Assembly: GCA_031411495.1 (NCBI GenBank)
Contig: JANOBD010000217.1
Coordinates: forward strand, 1 to 53,166
Length of the DNA: 53,166 bases
Origin: JANOBD01 sp031411495
Lineage (GTDB): Bacteria; Planctomycetota; Phycisphaerae; Tepidisphaerales; Tepidisphaeraceae
Direction: 5' to 3'
Position numbers and translations under genes: made by a program. Below are positions 43,621 through 51,373 of the stretch, one piece after another (positions within the stretch are counted from its first letter, which is position 1; the number at the start of each line of letters is the position of its first letter). The notes below the pieces were generated by a model. The model made no database searches. It was not told the DNA's origin and worked only from the letters and a program-made list of their open reading frames with translations.

Positions 43621-44721
43621 TCATCCCACCTTTGATGACGACTTGATTGCGCTCGGTTCCGTGTATTCACCCATGGCGCGGAACTTGTCGTACCGCCGTT
43701 CGAGCAGGGTGTCGGTCTTGAGCTTCTTGAGCTCGCGGATCGTCTTGGCGATGTACTGCTCGAGGCTGTGGGCGGCCGAGTGCGGATCGCGGTGCGCCGC
43801 GCCGAGCGGCTCAGGAATGACATGGTCGATGATGCCGAGCTTGAACAGGTGATTGCTGGTGAGCTTGAGGCTCTCGGCGAGCTTCGGGGCTTCGCTGTTG
43901 TCTTTGTAAAGGATAGCGCTGCACGCTTCGGGGCTGATGACGCTGTACCAGGCATGCTGCATCATCGCGACGCGGTCGGCCACGCCGATGCCCAAGGCAC
44001 CGCCGCTGCCGCCTTCGCCGATGACGACGCTGACGATCGGCGTCTTAAGCCGCGACATCTCCATGAGATTTACCGCAATGCTCTCGGCCTGTCCTCGCTC
44101 TTCGGCGCCGATGCCCGGGTAAGCGCCCGGCGTATCGATGAGCGTGACGACCGGCAAGTGAAACTTTTCGGCGAGCTTCATGGCGCGAAGGGCTTTGCGA
44201 TATCCCTCGGGGTGGGGAAGGCCGAAGGTGCACGCGATCTTTTCTTTGGTATCACGGCCCTTGTGCTGGCCAATGAGCATGACCTTATGCCCGCCGAGGC
44301 GTGCGAGTCCGCACTGGATGGCGCGGTCATCGCCGAAACGACGGTCGCCGTGAATCTCTCGAAACTCCCGGCAGATGAGCTCGACGTAATCCCGGAAAAG
44401 AGGGCGGGCCGGGTGGCGGGCAACCTGGACGGTTTCCCAAGCGCTGAGGTTGTCGTACGTCTTTTTCAGAACCGAAACGTAGTTCGCGCGAAGCTGGCGA
44501 ATCTCTGCCGAATAATCGACGGAGCGGGCGCGCTGCGCGGCTTCCAGTTCCTGGATCTGGATCTCGAGTTGTTGAAGCGGCTTTTCAAAATCCAATGTGG
44601 CTCGGCCTTGGTTGGAACTGGATTTCTCGGGCACCGTCAGGGGCTTTGAAATGCTGGCTGTCACCGGAAGCTTGTCGGTCGACAGCTTCGCGGTGGAAAT
44701 AGACGTCGCAACGTCAGGCAT
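43621..44721 (-). CDS. accA: Acetyl-CoA carboxylase carboxyltransferase subunit alpha
   Basis: 366 aa from ATG 44721; the ORF reads further upstream but MPDVATS is the first sensible start. The conserved part begins LDFEKPLQQLEIQIQELE. Family blocks are visible: ARHPARPLFRDYVELI, FREIHGDRRFGDD, GHQKGRD-like GQHKGRDTKEK, FGLPHPEGYRKALR, LIDTPGAYPGIGAEERGQAE and VIGEGGSGGALGIGVADRV. With AccD it transfers carboxyl from biotin to acetyl-CoA, the first step of fatty-acid synthesis. An N-terminal extension of about 45 residues (Ser/Thr/Lys-rich) precedes the usual start, giving more than the typical 320 aa. No accD gene is adjacent. Confidence 0.95.
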   Translation of the reverse strand: MPDVATSISTAKLSTDKLPVTASISKPLTVPEKSSSNQGRATLDFEKPLQQLEIQIQELEAAQRARSVDYSAEIRQLRANYVSVLKKTYDNLSAWETVQVARHPARPLFRDYVELICREFREIHGDRRFGDDRAIQCGLARLGGHKVMLIGQHKGRDTKEKIACTFGLPHPEGYRKALRAMKLAEKFHLPVVTLIDTPGAYPGIGAEERGQAESIAVNLMEMSRLKTPIVSVVIGEGGSGGALGIGVADRVAMMQHAWYSVISPEACSAILYKDNSEAPKLAESLKLTSNHLFKLGIIDHVIPEPLGAAHRDPHSAAHSLEQYIAKTIRELKKLKTDTLLERRYDKFRAMGEYTEPSAIKSSSKVG

Positions 44722-45041
44722 AGTCAAACTGTCCGGCACCCTCGCTGGTGCTTCGGTCCGGACGCTCCAAAGGTCTACCCGGCTGCAACCACTCTCCGGT
44801 TTCGATCTGCCCCGGTGCGTACCGGGCAAGCCCAAAACGGTATCTGCCCTAGGTCCGTAGATCAAGAATCGGCGGCCGACCCGCCTGTCCGATAACAATA
44901 ATCGGAGAGACGGCAAGCCCAAACGTCGCCCATAGTGATATTAAGTTAATAAACGGCATATGGTTACGTTCGGCTTTGTTCGAGCTGTCACAGCCGCCGG
45001 TATGACCGTGTCTTGCGGGGATGGCGTTTTATGATGTCGGC
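44722..45041. other. Divergent promoter region accA / YciI-like gene
   Basis: 320 bp. A small hairpin TCCGAT/ATCGGA (44888-44893, 44901-44906) and an AT-rich stretch (TGATATTAAGTTAATAAAC, about 44937-44955) are visible. No gene was recognised. The AT-rich part is a plausible promoter area but no clean -35/-10 pair is claimed. Confidence 0.35.
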
Positions 45042-45488
45042 ATGCGAACCCAACGATTTTGCATTCTGATGATCTTCGTTATTTCGGCGATCTCATGTCT
45101 CGTCGTCGTTCAACGAACGTTTGCCGATCCCGCGGCGACGTCTCAGCCCGCGCCGGCTTCAACGGGCTTAATCTCCAGAACGTTCGTCATCCTGATGCTC
45201 GCCGACCATCCCCCGCAGATGGACGAGAAGGCCGCCGCCGATCTGCAGGCAAGGCACCTCGCTCACATCGCGGAGATGACCCGATCGGGCAAGGTGCTGG
45301 TGGCCGGGCCGTTCGGTTCGCGCGATGACGAGCGACTCCGCGGCGCGATCGTGTTCAGTTGCGCTATCGACGAGGCGCGGCAACTGGCCAGCGAAGATCC
45401 GGCCGTCAAGACCGGCCGACTGAAGGTCGTCTGCATGACGTGGAACACTCAAAAGGGCGCGATGTCCTTCGCGGCCGAGACGCGATGA
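45042..45488 (+). CDS. Exported YciI-like (YCII-related) protein
   Basis: 148 aa from ATG 45042; ATG 45021 would add seven residues. An N-terminal hydrophobic segment (RFCILMIFVISAISCLVVV) suggests export or anchoring. The YCII-type domain follows (FVILMLADHPPQMDE, RHLAHIAEMTRSGKVLVAGPF, GAIVFSCAIDEARQLASEDPAV), with the conserved His-Asp-type residues of this small alpha/beta fold. YciI proteins are dehydratase- or hydrolase-like and mostly uncharacterised; export is unusual for the family. It is convergent with the next PEP-CTERM gene across 9 bp. Confidence 0.75.
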   Translation: MRTQRFCILMIFVISAISCLVVVQRTFADPAATSQPAPASTGLISRTFVILMLADHPPQMDEKAAADLQARHLAHIAEMTRSGKVLVAGPFGSRDDERLRGAIVFSCAIDEARQLASEDPAVKTGRLKVVCMTWNTQKGAMSFAAETR

Positions 45489-45497
45489 TGGGGACGC

Positions 45498-46088
45498 TCA
45501 AACCCGCCTCGGCACGTGCCGACGGAATAGGAACGTCGCTGAGATTGCAGCGAGAAGCGAGGGTTCCGGTACCAGTGTCGTCGTTCCGACGATGATGCCA
45601 CTGCTTTCATAAGACATCACGTTCGCTGTCATAGCCAATGATGCCGCCGGTTCAAACCGAATCCAACCAAAGACTGACCGCTCTGGGTATTGAAAGTGGC
45701 GTGAGGTGCTGACGCCCAGATAGAAAGGCTGTCCCGTGCCGACTGGAATTGCTGGATACGTCAGGTCATGGTCGACCAGCGGCGAAAACAGCCCGCTCGC
45801 GATCGCGGCTGGCCCGAATGCATCGCCGGCATCGACGAGGTAATAATCCGAGCTCTCGTCGGTGTTGCGGCTCACGCATCGGATCGTCGCGCCGTCGTAT
45901 TTGAACCATGCGGATGTTGGATCCGTGGCGCTGACGTCCTGCCAGATCGTGCCGACGTAATTCCATCGGCCCAGAGGGTCTGAAGCCGGGCTCCAATTGA
46001 AATGGGTGTTCGACACGACGGTCGCACCCTGTGAATTGGTCACGTAGCACGCGATTGCCATGCAAACAAACGTCATCTTGAACGGCAT
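45498..46088 (-). CDS. Small PEP-CTERM protein, function unknown
   Basis: 196 aa. The signal peptide is MPFKMTFVCMAIACYVTNSQGA. The mature part is beta-rich and has no recognised enzymatic motif (TSRHFQYPERSVFGWIRFE is the most conserved-looking stretch). The C-terminus is LVPEPSLLAAISATFLFRRHVPRR, a PEP-CTERM sorting signal with a basic tail. Its stop is 9 bp from the convergent YciI-like gene. It is the last chromosomal gene before the integrative element. Confidence 0.75.
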   Translation of the reverse strand: MPFKMTFVCMAIACYVTNSQGATVVSNTHFNWSPASDPLGRWNYVGTIWQDVSATDPTSAWFKYDGATIRCVSRNTDESSDYYLVDAGDAFGPAAIASGLFSPLVDHDLTYPAIPVGTGQPFYLGVSTSRHFQYPERSVFGWIRFEPAASLAMTANVMSYESSGIIVGTTTLVPEPSLLAAISATFLFRRHVPRRV

Positions 46089-46248
46089 GATTTACCTCCG
46101 CGGAAGAGCGGGAGTCTACCGCAGGCCGTCATCGACGGAAGATAAAAGCGAAATGAAGTGTCGACGCATTTACAGCCCGCAGAACATCCTTGGGATCCGC
46201 TGTAATGGCTTGCTCTTGACCATCACTGGCGCATACTGCCCCGTCATC

Positions 46249-46286
46249 GGGCTCTTAGCTCAACGGTTAGAGCAGGGGACTCATAA
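46249..46286 (+). pseudogene. tRNA(CAU) 5' fragment carrying the left attachment site
   Basis: This matches the first half of the intact tRNA at 52649: the D stem, D loop and the anticodon arm up to CTCATAA. After 46286 the sequence diverges (CTTTTC), so the 3' half of the anticodon stem and the T arm are missing. The 31 bp at 46256-46286 are identical to 52656-52686 and are taken as the left att core. Confidence 0.85.
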
Positions 46287-46412
46287 CTTTTCTGTTCCAG
46301 ATTCCCGAGGGTTTCCGGCGATTTCCTCACCGTTCGTCCTCTGTGAAGTGTGGAGTCGGCGCGGACGTTGATGCAGTTCCTTTTCAGGGGGAGACAGCCG
46401 AAGGCGATGCAC

Positions 46413-46433
46413 CTTGCACAAGCTCTTGCACAA
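46413..46433. other. Putative integrase arm sites, left pair 1
   Basis: Two copies of CTTGCACAA (46413-46421 and 46425-46433) with a 12-bp pitch lie about 130 bp inside the left att core. The same paired arrangement recurs at 46515 and at 52577. Confidence 0.65.
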
Positions 46434-46514
46434 TGCCTGAATTCGTTGCCCGACTACATCGAATCCCTCGTTTCCAATGGCGGAATCAGAGAGGACGGGC
46501 CGGTCCTCTGGTGA

Positions 46515-46535
46515 TTGTGCAAGTGATTGTGCAAG
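46515..46535. other. Putative integrase arm sites, left pair 2 (opposite orientation)
   Basis: Two copies of TTGTGCAAG (46515-46523 and 46527-46535), the reverse complement of the other arm motif, again with a 12-bp pitch. Confidence 0.65.
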
Positions 46536-46885
46536 CCCAAGCCCGTTTCTAGCCTTCCCGCGCCCTCAATCGGGGCTTTCAACGGTTCCCTGTCATGCGG
46601 TCGGGAATGACGACGAGGAGCATGTGAGCGGGAGCCGAGCCGAGGCCGGCGGTCCTTGTCGCCGGTTCCGTTCTGCACGGCGCGGAAGATGACGCCATCG
46701 GACGGAAGCGACGGAATCCGCTGTTCCCTGATGCAGTTCCGTATCGGGTTCCGAAAGGCTGTCTCGATTACTGCGACCGATTCCCCAACCTCATTCTGGC
46801 ATCATTTGAAAAGATTCCTTTGTGACCCTGTCACTCCGTCATAAGGCTGATGGATAAAGGCTCGGGAGCTGATAGACAAACCAAA

Positions 46886-46920
46886 AGACCCCGTCACGGG
46901 ATGTCATCATGACGGGGTCT
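46886..46920 (-). terminator. Rho-independent terminator of the primase-helicase operon
   Basis: AGACCCCGTCA (46886-46896) pairs with TGACGGGGTCT (46910-46920), an 11-bp stem with a 13-nt loop. On the minus strand it ends in TCTTTTGG. It is 47 bp beyond the primase-helicase stop codon. Confidence 0.8.
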
Positions 46921-46967
46921 AGGCCGAAGAGCTTGCGACGGGGCGCGGGGCGAGCGAGCGGAGCCGG

Positions 46968-49340
46968 CTATGTCTCGGGCGGCGGAGGATGGATGACCCA
47001 GCCGCCTCGGGCCTTGCCGGTGCGCTTGGCCTTCTGCACGCGCTCGGGGTGCCGGTCTGCCAGTCGTCCGAGATACACGCCGCACGCGGTCGAGTAATGC
47101 AGGAGCCGGCGGGCCTCGGTCGCACCGGGGCCGTCCTCGGTGAGCTTCTGTTGGACTTCGAGGGCGGAGCCGCGCCAGATGTAATCAGGGCGGTCGTCGA
47201 AGATGCGTTGGTCAATGATGGCGAGGAGCACGCTCTCGGGCTCGCCTTCGTTGAGTTCCGCGAGGATGGCGGGATGCTGAAAGGCGATGACGCCGAAGCG
47301 TCGAGAGCGGAGGTCGGGCGGGATGGTGAAGCCGAGCAGGAACGCGCAGAAGGCCGGAAGCTCGGCGCGGATGGTCGCGGCGAAGGCACGGCGCTCCTCG
47401 TCGGTGCCGGCTGGCATTGGAAACGGTGAGGCTTGGGCGAGCAGGAGGATGAGCTTGTCCTTGAGGTCGCTGCTCACGGGCGGGAGCACCTTCGACCGCT
47501 CGGGATTGTCGTTGGCCGATATGGTGAGCCGGCGGAAGAGCGAGAGTGTCACGGCATCGCGTCCCTTTTTGTGAACGCGCTCAACGTCGCTGATGACGAA
47601 GTTCTTCACCTGCTCGCCGAAGACTTCACGTGAGCGGATGTCGAGCCCGTTCGCCATGTCCTCAATCAATCCATGTTCCGAGGCCGCGAGTTCCGAATTG
47701 AAATCGGTCCTCCCGTTGAGCCAGGGCGCGGGGTTGGCCTCGCGTCCGCCGAGGAGCGGAGTGATGAGGTGCCGTTGCAGGAACGTCTTGCCCGCATCGC
47801 TGGGGCCGACGATGCCGAGGGCCTGTCCCGGTCGGTGATTGCCGGTGCGGATGCTCTCATAAGCGACCTTTGCCCAGCCGTAGAAGGTCGCGATTTGGCG
47901 GAGCCCGTAGTCCGGCACGTTGAGCAGTCCTTCGAGATACGCGAGGATGACGGGGAAGTCGCCGTCCTTGGGCTCGATGATGACGGGCGAGTCGCGGACG
48001 AGGATGCTCTTGCCGTGCATCGCATAGACTCCGGCGCGGTAGCCGGCGAGGGAGCCGGCCCAGTCCACATGACGGCGCTCCTGCACATGGACGAGGAGCC
48101 GGTCAATCGCCGAGGCCGTTTCGCCTTCCGCGTTCTTCGATGAGAATCCGTCGGTCTTGAGCTTGCGGCGGATGTCGCCGGCTCCGCCTTCTAGGAAGCG
48201 GTCGCCACTCGGAGCACGACGGAAAAAGCGGTCGCTGCCGTCGAGCCAGTGAAGCCGGTATTTTTCCGCGAGTGTATCGAGCGGGCTCGCATCCGGCGGA
48301 GTAATCGAGGCCGATGGTGATGGTGATGGTTCCTTCGTTGGTCGTGCGAGCGGTTCCGCTTCGGTGATGAGCGAGCGCACGTCGAGCGCAGGCTCGGCGG
48401 TGAGCCAGTCGGCGAAATCCTTCACGCCCTCGGGCGGCCGGATGACGCGGACGTCGCCGGGGAATGTCTCGCCGATGCAGGCGAGCCACTTCGCGCCGGC
48501 TTCATCGTTTTGCACGATGCCGATGCACGTCTTCGAGCGCGGAGCCGAGGGAGCAACGACGAGCGCGCCGTTGCTTTGGCCTCGGGTGATGAGGACGGCG
48601 AGGTCGTCGGGCTCCTCACGGTGCCAGCCGAGGGCCTGCATGAAGGCGAGCCCGTCCCATTGCGACTCGAAGGCGAGCATCATGGACGCCGTCCTCGGGC
48701 CGATGATGAGCGGATGCACGCCGAGGCCCTCGGGCTGATACAGCCATCGTCCCTTCTTTCCTGTTCCGAGCCGCACGTGAGCGCCGATGACGCTGCCATC
48801 GTCATCGTGGAGCGGTAGCGCATAGTTTCCGCCGATGACGCCGACGAGCCGGCGGTCGCGGAGCCAGCGGACGAAGTCGGGGTCGAGCCCTCGCCACGTT
48901 GCGAGCTTGTCGAGCCGATGGTCATCGAGGGCGGAGACAGCCGAGGGCCAGTCGAACGGCGGGCCGGATGGCTTCGCCGGCTTCCGCTTTTCCGCTGCCG
49001 TTTTCGGTGCGGTCTTCGTTGGATTCGATGTGACCTCCTCGCCGATGCCGGCGAGGGCCAGGTATTCGCGGATGGCATCGGCGCGGGAGCAGCGGCGGAA
49101 GGCTTCGAGGAAGGTGATTTCATCTCCGCCGAGGTCGCTGCCGTGGTCTTTCCATCCGTGGTTCCCGTCCCGCTCGAAGACGGAAAAGCTCATGCTCTTG
49201 TCGTCCCCGCGCAGCGGATTCCGCCGGGGCTTGCCGTTGGCCTTCGTCTCGATGCCGAGCCTCGCGAAAAGCTCGGGGAGCGGGAGCCGGCGCTTGGCCT
49301 CGGCGATGCGGTCGCGGAGTAGGTCGGTCTTCGTCGTCAT
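46968..49340 (-). CDS. Primase-helicase of the integrative element
   Basis: 790 aa from ATG 49340. The N-terminal 80 residues follow the pattern of a zinc-binding primase domain (NPLRGDDKSMSFSVF, GWKDHGSDLGGDEITFLEAF), but the usual cysteines are absent. A TOPRIM-like primase part follows (LAFESQWDGLAFMQALGW and IGIVQNDEAGAKW give the acidic residues). The C-terminal half is an SF3-type helicase: GIVGPSDAGKTFLQRHLI (Walker A), EHGLIEDM (Walker B) and RRLTISANDNP (sensor). Such proteins start and drive replication of plasmid-like elements and phage satellites. Its start overlaps the upstream gene by 4 bp, so it belongs to the excisionase-orf-primase operon. Confidence 0.85.
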   Translation of the reverse strand: MTTKTDLLRDRIAEAKRRLPLPELFARLGIETKANGKPRRNPLRGDDKSMSFSVFERDGNHGWKDHGSDLGGDEITFLEAFRRCSRADAIREYLALAGIGEEVTSNPTKTAPKTAAEKRKPAKPSGPPFDWPSAVSALDDHRLDKLATWRGLDPDFVRWLRDRRLVGVIGGNYALPLHDDDGSVIGAHVRLGTGKKGRWLYQPEGLGVHPLIIGPRTASMMLAFESQWDGLAFMQALGWHREEPDDLAVLITRGQSNGALVVAPSAPRSKTCIGIVQNDEAGAKWLACIGETFPGDVRVIRPPEGVKDFADWLTAEPALDVRSLITEAEPLARPTKEPSPSPSASITPPDASPLDTLAEKYRLHWLDGSDRFFRRAPSGDRFLEGGAGDIRRKLKTDGFSSKNAEGETASAIDRLLVHVQERRHVDWAGSLAGYRAGVYAMHGKSILVRDSPVIIEPKDGDFPVILAYLEGLLNVPDYGLRQIATFYGWAKVAYESIRTGNHRPGQALGIVGPSDAGKTFLQRHLITPLLGGREANPAPWLNGRTDFNSELAASEHGLIEDMANGLDIRSREVFGEQVKNFVISDVERVHKKGRDAVTLSLFRRLTISANDNPERSKVLPPVSSDLKDKLILLLAQASPFPMPAGTDEERRAFAATIRAELPAFCAFLLGFTIPPDLRSRRFGVIAFQHPAILAELNEGEPESVLLAIIDQRIFDDRPDYIWRGSALEVQQKLTEDGPGATEARRLLHYSTACGVYLGRLADRHPERVQKAKRTGKARGGWVIHPPPPET

Positions 49341-49741
49341 TGCTTGGGCTCCTCGCCGGCTTCGAGATGAGCGCCGAGCCATTTGGTGAGGGCTTCGAGC
49401 GTGTCGAGCCCGTGGAGACTGAAGGTGCGGTCCTTGGTGAGACTCACAGCCACGATGTCGAGCGTCGTGTCCTCGCGAGTGGTGCCTTTTTCCAGCATGA
49501 TGCAGAGCCACGGATAGACTTCGATGAGTTGCCCTGTCGGTGCGCTCGGAGTCGCGAGGATGGATTGCAGCTTGCCGAGGACGAGGAGCAAGTCGCCACG
49601 CCCGCAGACTTCGAGAAACGCGTTGCCGCGACCTCCGCGCCCGCATCGGCCCAGTGTGAGACGAGGGAGCGGTGAGACGGTGAAGCGAGCATAGGCTCCG
49701 CCGTTGAGCCCGAGCCAGCATGGAGGGCGATGGTGATTCAT
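49337..49741 (-). CDS. Hypothetical protein of the integrative element operon
   Basis: 134 aa, not recognised. It contains no signal peptide and no clear motif. The N-terminal half is Gly/Arg/Leu-rich (LGRCGRGGRGN, CGRGDLLLVLGKLQSIL); the C-terminal half is a mixed alpha/beta stretch ending LGAHLEAGEEPKQ. It overlaps the excisionase gene and the primase-helicase gene by 4 bp each, so its role is tied to excision or replication by context only. Confidence 0.65.
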   Translation of the reverse strand: MNHHRPPCWLGLNGGAYARFTVSPLPRLTLGRCGRGGRGNAFLEVCGRGDLLLVLGKLQSILATPSAPTGQLIEVYPWLCIMLEKGTTREDTTLDIVAVSLTKDRTFSLHGLDTLEALTKWLGAHLEAGEEPKQ

Positions 49742-49995
49742 TTCGTCACCTCCTTGCCGTTGCGCTTGGGCGTGACCGCGTCCTTGGCGAATTCGCCAGC
49801 GCGGGCGCGTTCGAGGAAGCGGCGGATTTCGTCGCGTTCGATGTATTGCCGGCCCGCGAGGTTCACCGTGCGGAGCCAGCCGCGTTTGCGCCAGCGCCAT
49901 GCCGTCACGGGGCTGATGTGGTTTTCCTGAGTGAAGAGGTCGAGAGGCACGAAGCCCTCACCTTCCGTCGTGGTTTGCGTTGCGATGTGTTGCAT
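49738..49995 (-). CDS. Excisionase-like helix-turn-helix protein
   Basis: 85 aa from ATG 49995. The pattern is that of a MerR-type excisionase: DLFTQENHISPVTAWRWRKR as the helix-turn-helix, GWLRTVNLAGRQYIERDEI as the wing and DEIRRFLERA as the last helix. It would bind att DNA to direct excision and may also regulate the operon. It is the first gene of the leftward operon and diverges from the regulator gene, with only 33 bp between their starts. Confidence 0.82.
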   Translation of the reverse strand: MQHIATQTTTEGEGFVPLDLFTQENHISPVTAWRWRKRGWLRTVNLAGRQYIERDEIRRFLERARAGEFAKDAVTPKRNGKEVTK

Positions 49996-50028
49996 TACCA
50001 AGAAGCGCCGTGTCAAACAGGATGGCAC

Positions 50029-50643
50029 ATGGCACATTCCAAGCGACTCACCATCTCTCGAAAGGAGTTGTCAGTTCTGTCGGGGCTATCGGTCCGGCAC
50101 TTGTCACGTATCGGCGGTGATGTTCCCGATGCCCGTCGCACCGGGGGCTATCACAAGTTCACCTACTTCGACACGCCGCGAGTTAGGAGTTGGGCGGAGT
50201 GGACGAAGCGGATGCCGAAGGGCCAGAAGGCGAAGGAAAAGCCGTTCGAGTTCACGGCGGAGCACCGACGGATTCTCGATAAGGAGTGCAAGACCGACAA
50301 GGAGCGGACGGCATGGGAGGACGCGGCCAAGCGAGCCTTGCTTTCACCGAAGGCGTTGCGGGCGTCTATTCGAGCGGGAGAGATTCGGGCCTGTGCGCCA
50401 AAGGCGGCGGGGGCGCGTTGGGGAATGCCGATGATTGAGCGCGTGGCGATGGAGTTCGGGTTGTTCGCTCCGAAGGTCTATATCGGCGACTACAGCATCG
50501 AGACGGCAGAGTCGGTCCTTGAACAACTCGCGCCAATTCGGGAATGGATTCGCCAAGTCGAAGCCCATCGCGATAAGCTACGTGCGAAGGTATCAATGAC
50601 GCCGTCGAAGAGCAGCGAAAAGCCGGACAGCCAGAGGCAGTGA
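50029..50643 (+). CDS. Putative DNA-binding regulator of the integrative element
   Basis: 204 aa from ATG 50029, with AGGA upstream. The N-terminal 60 residues look like a MerR-type winged helix (SRKELSVLSGLSVRHLSRIG, then ARRTGGYHKFTYFDTPRVRSW). The rest is helical and charged and is not assigned to a family. It is the only + strand gene of the element and is divergent from the excisionase, a typical place for a switch protein. Its stop codon begins the motif TGACGGAGTGACGGGGTC, which is inverted near the left end. Confidence 0.6.
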   Translation: MAHSKRLTISRKELSVLSGLSVRHLSRIGGDVPDARRTGGYHKFTYFDTPRVRSWAEWTKRMPKGQKAKEKPFEFTAEHRRILDKECKTDKERTAWEDAAKRALLSPKALRASIRAGEIRACAPKAAGARWGMPMIERVAMEFGLFAPKVYIGDYSIETAESVLEQLAPIREWIRQVEAHRDKLRAKVSMTPSKSSEKPDSQRQ

Positions 50644-50658
50644 CGGAGTGACGGGGTC
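50641..50658. repeat. Repeat TGACGGAGTGACGGGGTC, inverted copy near the left end
   Basis: The 18 bp match, as reverse complement, 46824-46841 at 17 of 18 positions. The core GTGACGGGGTC is also part of the terminator stem at 46887-46897. The copies bracket the excisionase-primase operon. Confidence 0.6.
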
Positions 50659-50696
50659 CGAGCCACGTTGCCGGCGCTATTATTGCACAGCGCGTT

Positions 50697-51308
50697 TCAG
50701 CGGAGATAGACGCGGATACTGCACGTCGAAAGAAGCATCAGCGTGAAGACGATGAGCACCAGCACCGCAAGTCCTAGTTGGTTCTTTGCACGCCAGCGGC
50801 GACCGGGAGGCGAAAAGAAAAACACAAGGACAGCGCCGACTGCTGCGAGGCTGATGTAGAACGGCATCATCGCCGCCCTTCGTGCTGAGTTTTGCTTCGC
50901 GAGGAATCTTGCTTCGTCGTCGGCCTTGTTCTGCGCTTCCATCTCAACCTTGCGACGCGCATCCGCCGCCCGCTCACGTTCCTGAGCCTCGCGGATGGCC
51001 TTGTCTTTCTCCTGCTGTTCTCTCGCCGCAAGCTGTGCGGTTATCTGCCGTTGCCGCTCGGCTTCACGCTGTGCTTTTCGAGCGGTCGATTTTTCATCTG
51101 TCCATCCGTATTGCTTTTGGAGTTGGAGCGGAAGGTCATCGAAGTCCACGAAGGCCGTGCCGTCACGGTGCATGATGCCGACGCCGTCCTTCTCCACGCG
51201 GGTCACTTTCGCACCGCTGTAAAGCTTGCCGCTCTTTGTGACGACATCGAGAGCGTTGCTTGCACAAGCCAGCGCGAACATCAGGCCGAGCATCAGGAAA
51301 GCTTTCAT
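50697..51308 (-). CDS. Exported or membrane protein with charged coiled coil (element cargo?)
   Basis: 203 aa from ATG 51308. A signal peptide or anchor (MKAFLMLGLMFALACASNA) is followed by a small beta domain (KLYSGAKVTRVEKDGVGIMH, FVDFDDLPLQLQKQYGW) of a type seen in Verrucomicrobia and Planctomycetes. A long Arg/Glu/Gln-rich coiled coil follows (about residues 75-140), then two membrane helices (MPFYISLAAVGAVLVFFF and LGLAVLVLIVFTLMLL). It has no known function. It lies between the integrase and the regulator and is the only element gene not obviously tied to integration, regulation or replication. Confidence 0.7.
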   Translation of the reverse strand: MKAFLMLGLMFALACASNALDVVTKSGKLYSGAKVTRVEKDGVGIMHRDGTAFVDFDDLPLQLQKQYGWTDEKSTARKAQREAERQRQITAQLAAREQQEKDKAIREAQERERAADARRKVEMEAQNKADDEARFLAKQNSARRAAMMPFYISLAAVGAVLVFFFSPPGRRWRAKNQLGLAVLVLIVFTLMLLSTCSIRVYLR

Positions 51309-51373
51309 CGCTCTGCACGAAGTCTGGGGCTCGAAGCCTTCAACGTCGAGCAGGCGCTTTGCCGGCGCTCCTG

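Larger units (their letters stand above)
46287..46967. other. Non-coding left end of the integrative element
   Basis: About 680 bp without a supportable gene. Besides the two arm-site pairs it contains a 12-bp direct repeat TGATGCAGTTCC (46369-46380 and 46729-46740), the motif GACCCTGTCACTCCGTCA (46824-46841), which is inverted at 50641-50658, and the terminator of the primase operon. Confidence 0.6.

Noticed and set aside
46249..46320. A second functional CAU tRNA at the left end
   Set aside because: After CTCATAA the 3' anticodon stem and the T arm are missing, so it is a fragment left by integration.
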